Shown here one piece after another: positions 15,503 to 18,912 of a stretch of DNA of 18,912 bases. Source of the DNA: Bacillota bacterium (GTDB lineage: Bacteria; Bacillota; Clostridia; Acetivibrionales; DTU013); assembly GCA_023433505.1 (NCBI GenBank), contig JAEZCO010000100.1, forward strand, positions 1 through 18,912, written 5' to 3'. A model generated the notes under the pieces. That model saw only the letters and a program-made list of their open reading frames with translations. It ran no database searches and was not told where the DNA came from. Each line of letters opens with the position of its first letter. Position 1 is the stretch's first letter. Made by a program: the position numbers and the translations under genes.

Positions 15503-17263
15503 TTAGCCTTCCAGCCCGCTCAGGATCAAGGCCGCCGCATCCTGGTAATCCTTATAATCCAGGCTGATGAGGGAGTCGATGGGGCTATCCTGCTCCAGCC
15601 GGATCCCGGAAACCTCCTTGAATCTGAAAATCTTGCCAAAAGCCGCGTCTATCCGTTCTTTTGCCTTTGCATCCGACTTTTTGAGCATTGCCATTAACTC
15701 ATACCCCTGTATTCCTCTTAACAGAGCTTTATACCGCAAGCTTAACAAGGGCTGCCCGTTGTTTGCCGGGTAGACGAAGTTGGTATCTCCCGCCGGCCAT
15801 GCCGGATAGCGGAACGACAGCTTTTCCCTGGGGTTCTCCGGCCATACGGTGTAATTCCAGCGGAGGAAGCCGTCCAGTCCCAGGTACTCCGTGAGCCAGC
15901 CGATGGCAAAGCTCTCCAGGAGATTGGACCGGATAAAGGTATTGGGGATGGGCGGACAGCAGCAAACATACCAATAGAGCCTGCCTTCGATTTTCCCCTT
16001 CATTTCCCTGATCTGGTCATACTCGGAACACACCGCATTGAGTAACGGGACAAAATCCCGGATAGCCCCGCTGTTCTCCCGGATAAACTCCACATGGTTG
16101 ATGGCCGCCTTGTATTGGAAGGAAGGAGCAACTCTTTTCAAGAAGTCCAGCCTTTCCAGATATACCTTGATATCCGCAGGCTCATCCGCCACAATCCTCA
16201 CCTTGCCGATCATGCCGGTGTCCTTGAAATGCGCTTCAACCAACTGTATGTAGGCTGTAATATCTTCTACAGTGTTTATATATTTATAGCTGCTGTCTGC
16301 CTTATCCAGATACCTGACCCGTATCCCATCGCTGAAATCCTCAATGACCTTGCCGAAACCTTCCTCTTCACACATCCAGATGTTGATAAGGCCGAACACT
16401 TCGATCTCCTGGTTGATTCCGTACTTAGCGCAAAGTTCGATATATCTGTCAACTACGGAGAAATCCGCCGACAGCTTCCCATCTACAGTCTTTTCCACCC
16501 TGACCATGCTATATTCGAAAAGGTTGGAAGGGTAATGGGTATCCCTGTAACAGAATTGCCCCGACCAGGGGATCTCCGACGCGATTACCGATACCGCTTT
16601 CTGCCCCAAAGCTCCCAGGCTGGCCACATACTTCTCCATCACTTCGAAGTGCGCATCGCTCCACAGCTGTACCTCATGCTTCCTGGCAATGTTGGAATTA
16701 TGCTGCCATAAATCCAGATAAAAGGAATACTCCGCCGGGTCGGGCAGGGTAACATTTTTTACATCAAGCCGGAAGCTCACCGCACCTATCTTTTTCTCCG
16801 CCTCAAAGCCCTTATGGCTGTAAAATTCCACCTGTCCGGAATATTCGCCTGCACTAAGACTGCACGGTATTGCGAATTCTACCCATACCGGCTGCAAATG
16901 GTCCTTTTCCACAGAAATATTTTCCTGGTTCAGCAGTATGTCCGCCTTCAGCAGCCTGTCGTCATCTTCAACAAAGCCTATAAGGTTCATCCCGCTCCCG
17001 ATCGACTTCCCCGCCTCCGCATCAAATACGACCGAAAGCCTGACAGTCTCCCTATGTCCCTTTTTATCGAAGCAGGTAGAAGCCGCCGTGCTTAATAAGA
17101 ATTCCTCATCCGCCTTTAGAAGTATTTGAAAAGCAGCTTCCTGATTCCTCGCCGTCACAAGGTCGATATGCTTCGATTCAAACCGTACCTTGTCGGCAGC
17201 TGCGGTTTCATGTCCCATCACTGCCTTGTATGCCTCATCCTTTACTCCATACCATAAATTCAT
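15503..17263 (-). CDS. GH123-like (DUF4091) putative intracellular glycoside hydrolase
   Basis: A 586-residue protein. The start is the ATG at 17263, chosen because GGAGG (17271-17275) lies 7 bases ahead; the frame itself opens 66 bases further upstream without a site. The N-terminal beta-sandwich (about 1-175) is followed by a barrel ending in a strong GH123_cat/DUF4091 (PF13320) signature: GRLYWYVCCCPPIPNTFIRS, LGLDGFLRWNYTVWPENP and YPANNGQPLLSLRYKALLRG. In GH123 an adjacent Asp-Glu pair supports substrate-assisted catalysis on N-acetyl-hexosaminides; VRIVADEPAD (Asp360-Glu361) fits this exactly. GH123 enzymes act on beta-GalNAc, so an N-acetylgalactosaminide substrate is plausible but unproven. 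No signal peptide is present. It is divergent from the second AraC gene, which likely regulates it. Confidence 0.8.
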   Translation of the reverse strand: MNLWYGVKDEAYKAVMGHETAAADKVRFESKHIDLVTARNQEAAFQILLKADEEFLLSTAASTCFDKKGHRETVRLSVVFDAEAGKSIGSGMNLIGFVEDDDRLLKADILLNQENISVEKDHLQPVWVEFAIPCSLSAGEYSGQVEFYSHKGFEAEKKIGAVSFRLDVKNVTLPDPAEYSFYLDLWQHNSNIARKHEVQLWSDAHFEVMEKYVASLGALGQKAVSVIASEIPWSGQFCYRDTHYPSNLFEYSMVRVEKTVDGKLSADFSVVDRYIELCAKYGINQEIEVFGLINIWMCEEEGFGKVIEDFSDGIRVRYLDKADSSYKYINTVEDITAYIQLVEAHFKDTGMIGKVRIVADEPADIKVYLERLDFLKRVAPSFQYKAAINHVEFIRENSGAIRDFVPLLNAVCSEYDQIREMKGKIEGRLYWYVCCCPPIPNTFIRSNLLESFAIGWLTEYLGLDGFLRWNYTVWPENPREKLSFRYPAWPAGDTNFVYPANNGQPLLSLRYKALLRGIQGYELMAMLKKSDAKAKERIDAAFGKIFRFKEVSGIRLEQDSPIDSLISLDYKDYQDAAALILSGLEG

Positions 17264-17390
17264 CTGTACGCCTCCTTGTAAAATATGAATATAAACCTGA
17301 AGAAAAACACCGTATTGCAACGGCCACATTTGTGTTTATAACGACCTGATTTAAAGGAAATTTATCGTTCGTAGAAAAATTCCCTTACAG

Positions 17391-17467
17391 CAGCGGAGTT
17401 TCAGCGAGGCGGGAGATTGCCCGCCGTCTGCGAACCAATTCGGTATCTGCCGCCTGCAGAGGCAGGG
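17391..17467. repeat. GC-rich hairpin island
   Basis: GGCGGG (17408-17413) pairs with CCCGCC (17420-17425) around AGATTG, and flanking CAG/CTG extends the stem. A second weaker stem is CTGCC (17448-17452) with GGCAG (17461-17465 region). The block is much richer in GC than the AT-rich sequence around it, like the core at 15259-15315, with which it shares GCAGAGGC. It may be a small inserted repeat. Role unknown. Confidence 0.4.
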
Positions 17468-17493
17468 GACATCTTTGCTCCTCGTTATATCAA

Positions 17494-17522
17494 TTGACTC
17501 TCTTTGATTATACAGGTATAAT
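17494..17522 (+). promoter_or_regulatory. Strong sigma-A promoter of the second AraC gene
   Basis: TTGACT (17494-17499) and a perfect TATAAT (17517-17522) are separated by exactly 17 bases. Transcription should start near 17529. This shows that the open frame beginning with the TTG of the -35 element is not coding there and that the gene starts further down. Confidence 0.8.
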
Positions 17523-17583
17523 TGCGCTAACGGGAATAAAAAATCCTGTTGAAAACATGCACAAAACTGTCGAGGAGCTAAGT

Positions 17584-18450
17584 ATGATCTATATCTCAGG
17601 CTATCGCTGGAATACCGAGCAGGAATCTTGCTTTGCAGACACGGAAAACTTCATATCCGTCAACTCCTGCGGACATGAGAAATATGTCACAAAAAACATA
17701 AAGACCCACAGAGAGCGCGGACGACAGGATTTCCAACTGCTGTATGTTGCAAAAGGCTCAGGAAGCTTCAAGGTGGACGGACAAATGACCCGGGTGCCTC
17801 ATGGGAATATCGTTATTTTCCACCCCGGAGAAGCACAGCAATATGCCTATGCGTGCCAGGACAAGCCGGAAATTTACTGGGTTCATTTTACGGGCTCCGG
17901 TGCCTGCAATTTGTTGGAAAGAGCCGGTCTGTCCGGGCAACGGGTAAATTTTATCGGTTTCCAGGAAAAATGTATCGAGTACTTTGAAAAAATTATCTTT
18001 GAACTCCAGCTGAAGCATCCGCTGTACGACCAGATCTCTGCCGCGATGTTTATGGAATTGCTGGCCTTCATGGGAAGAAAAAGGCTGGAGGCGGATAGTG
18101 CCGGCATGGAAACAAGAGACTCCAATCTCCAGAAGGTTCTGGAGAGCTTGCACACCCAACCCGGCACGCAGTGGAATATTACCGATCTGGCAAGACAGTG
18201 CAGCCTCAGTCCCAACCGCTTTATGCACAAATTCAAAGCTCAGATGGGAATGCCCGCCATGGAATATCTGGCACAAATACGGCTCGAGAAGGCCAAAGGC
18301 CTGTTATTGAATTCGGGGCTAAGCGTTAAAGAGATTTCAAACATTGTCGGCTACGAGAATCCATTATATTTCAGCAGACTGTTCAGCAAGATGGAAGGCG
18401 TCTCCCCCACAGCTTTCAGGAAAACCCGGGTTCCATTCAATTTCCAATAG
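17584..18450 (+). CDS. AraC-family transcriptional regulator
   Basis: A 288-residue regulator. The start is ATG 17584, with GAGGAG (17572-17577) 6 bases ahead; the frame is open back to 17494, but that part overlaps the promoter. An N-terminal cupin sensor domain (about 25-130) is shown by RQDFQLLYVAKGSGSFKVDG and HGNIVIFHPGEAQQYAY, then YWVHFTGSG, a usual feature of sugar-responsive AraC proteins. The C-terminal double helix-turn-helix (about 190-283) contains ITDLARQCSLSPNRFMHKFK and ISNIVGYENPLYFSRLFSK. The gene is divergent from the GH123-like hydrolase and probably activates it in response to a released sugar. The 3' end, including the stop codon, lies inside a large inverted repeat. Confidence 0.92.
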   Translation: MIYISGYRWNTEQESCFADTENFISVNSCGHEKYVTKNIKTHRERGRQDFQLLYVAKGSGSFKVDGQMTRVPHGNIVIFHPGEAQQYAYACQDKPEIYWVHFTGSGACNLLERAGLSGQRVNFIGFQEKCIEYFEKIIFELQLKHPLYDQISAAMFMELLAFMGRKRLEADSAGMETRDSNLQKVLESLHTQPGTQWNITDLARQCSLSPNRFMHKFKAQMGMPAMEYLAQIRLEKAKGLLLNSGLSVKEISNIVGYENPLYFSRLFSKMEGVSPTAFRKTRVPFNFQ

Positions 18451-18475
18451 GGGCATGCCCCCATTGGAAATTGAA
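18436..18475 (+). terminator. 40-nt near-perfect hairpin spanning the AraC stop codon
   Basis: TTCAATTTCCAAT (18436-18448) pairs perfectly with ATTGGAAATTGAA (18463-18475). After one A/C mismatch the stem continues as GGGG...CCCC around CATG (18450-18461). The total is about 17 pairs with a 4-base loop. The TAG stop (18448-18450) is inside the left arm. No T run follows, so it is not a textbook terminator; it may still end transcription or protect the 3' end. Confidence 0.55.
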
Positions 18476-18912
18476 CAACGTCTGTTGGGGATTGCACCCT
18501 CTACTTATACTACAGCGAAAACTTCATTTAATATCTCTTTGGTAGTTTTCGCCGTAGTACTACTGACAGCTTTTTCAATCGGTATCCCCCACTTAAGAGG
18601 AGGCGGACCGTGACGTTGTTCAATAAAGTCGCTTGAAAGCTTCCAGGCCAGGGAAAGAATCAATTAGGGGAATTTAAAATTTGAGCCTTGACAACCAGGG
18701 CCATTACACCTGAAACTATAATTGTTCGGCATTCTGCTTAACTCAGCTTATAGCGTAAGTAATTTAAGGATAAGGATGAGGTGATAAGGTTGAAAACATC
18801 GTTTAGACTTCGAGTCAGGATAAGAGGGTAAGACAAATAAACCATCAATTTAGTGGTCTTTGAAAAAAGAATATATTTAACACATGGTTATTCAGTAGCT
18901 GACTTAATTTTA
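18476..18912. other. Gene-poor right end of the window
   Basis: Apart from the interrupted minus-strand frame, no gene can be supported. The region has TTGACA (18688-18693) and TATAAT (18717-18722) on the plus strand, but they are 23 bases apart, too far for a normal promoter. A GAGGTGAT ribosome-like site near 18778-18785 precedes only a 13-codon frame. The last 80 bases are AT-rich, and a gene may start beyond the window edge. Confidence 0.4.
18505..18732 (-). pseudogene. Interrupted small reading frame, probable decayed gene
   Basis: On the minus strand an ATG at 18732 opens 22 codons (starting MPNNYSFRCNGPGCQGS) that stop at a TAA (18664-18666). The same frame continues for 52 codons to the next stop (18505-18507), with a peptide of protein-like composition including DFIEQRHGPPPLKWGIPIEK and AKTTKEILNEVFAVV. 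Together this would be a 75-codon gene with one in-frame stop. There is no good ribosome site and no product I recognise. A sequencing error, a decayed gene, or chance openness are all possible. Confidence 0.3.

Larger units (their letters stand above)
17264..17583. other. 320-base divergent intergenic region (GH123-like / AraC)
   Basis: The left part (17280-17390) is AT-rich and should carry the minus-strand hydrolase promoter. Weak hexamers are present (TTTTTC with TATTTT 16 bases on) but none is convincing, which suits activator control. A GC-rich island with hairpins occupies about 17391-17475. A strong plus-strand promoter and a 5' leader of about 55 bases follow. I see no gene in it. 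Confidence 0.55.

Noticed and set aside
15259..15567. Plus-strand frame of 102 codons with a hydrophobic middle, mostly in an intergenic gap
   Set aside because: The start lies in the core of an inverted repeat, there is no ribosome site, and the end overlaps the GH123-like gene. The hydrophobic part comes from T-rich DNA.
16094..16711. Plus-strand open frame of 205 codons opposite the GH123-like gene
   Set aside because: It mirrors the conserved DUF4091 coding sequence and has no ribosome site.
18688..18722. TTGACA and TATAAT pair on the plus strand
   Set aside because: The spacer is 23 bases, too long for a normal sigma-A promoter.
18781..18831. Possible 13-16 codon basic leader peptide (TTG 18790 or GTG 18781) after a GAGGTGAT site
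   Set aside because: Too short to judge, no gene visible downstream within the window, and no promoter with correct spacing upstream.

Overview
The window looks like a chromosomal stretch from a low-to-mid GC Gram-positive bacterium, most likely a carbohydrate-degrading member of the Clostridia or a Paenibacillus-like Firmicute. The basis is strong AGGAGG-type ribosome sites, several TTG starts, a lipobox-type solute-binding protein, a YesM/YesN-type two-component system and several AraC regulators. No species can be named from the sequence alone. There are no rRNA or tRNA genes, CRISPR arrays, transposases or phage genes.

Left part (1-8711, all genes on the minus strand). In transcription order there is first a sugar-type ABC importer: lipoprotein binding protein (8711-7704), double ATPase (7622-6090) and permease (6102-5101). 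A translationally coupled uroporphyrinogen-decarboxylase-family protein (5128-3962) follows, and the unit ends at a clear terminator (3901-3929). A separate unit then encodes a signalling cassette of three proteins: a stand-alone, degenerate histidine-kinase-like protein (3808-3365) that has lost the phospho-acceptor His and the N-box Asn, a YesN-like response regulator (3335-1740) and a YesM-like membrane histidine kinase (1710-217). By family precedent the kinase senses an extracellular sugar and controls the neighbouring importer. The first 190 bases hold two kinds of extragenic palindromic repeat.

Middle (8712-9523). A single small thioredoxin-like gene carries a CPQW site with only one cysteine, and it has its own promoter.

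Right part (9388-18475). Three large glycoside-hydrolase-like proteins are encoded on the minus strand: GH106-like (12157-9524), GH101/GH129/DUF5696-like (15193-13331) and GH123-like (17263-15503). Two plus-strand AraC-family regulators are interleaved with them. Each regulator is divergent from one hydrolase gene. A perfect 8-7-8 bp inverted repeat sits between the first divergent pair and overlaps the hydrolase -35 region. None of the three hydrolases has a signal peptide. The simplest reading is that oligosaccharides brought in by an importer are broken down inside the cell. The substrate cannot be read from the sequence; the enzyme families hint at rhamnose and/or N-acetylgalactosamine linkages.

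Right end (18451-18912). A near-perfect 40-nt inverted repeat spans the stop codon of the last AraC gene. Beyond it lies a 75-codon minus-strand frame interrupted by one TAA, probably a decayed small gene. The remainder has no gene I can support.

The best candidates for something little described are the pseudo-kinase encoded ahead of the response regulator and kinase, the URO-D protein coupled to a sugar importer, and the set of intracellular hydrolases with a structured leader ahead of one of them.
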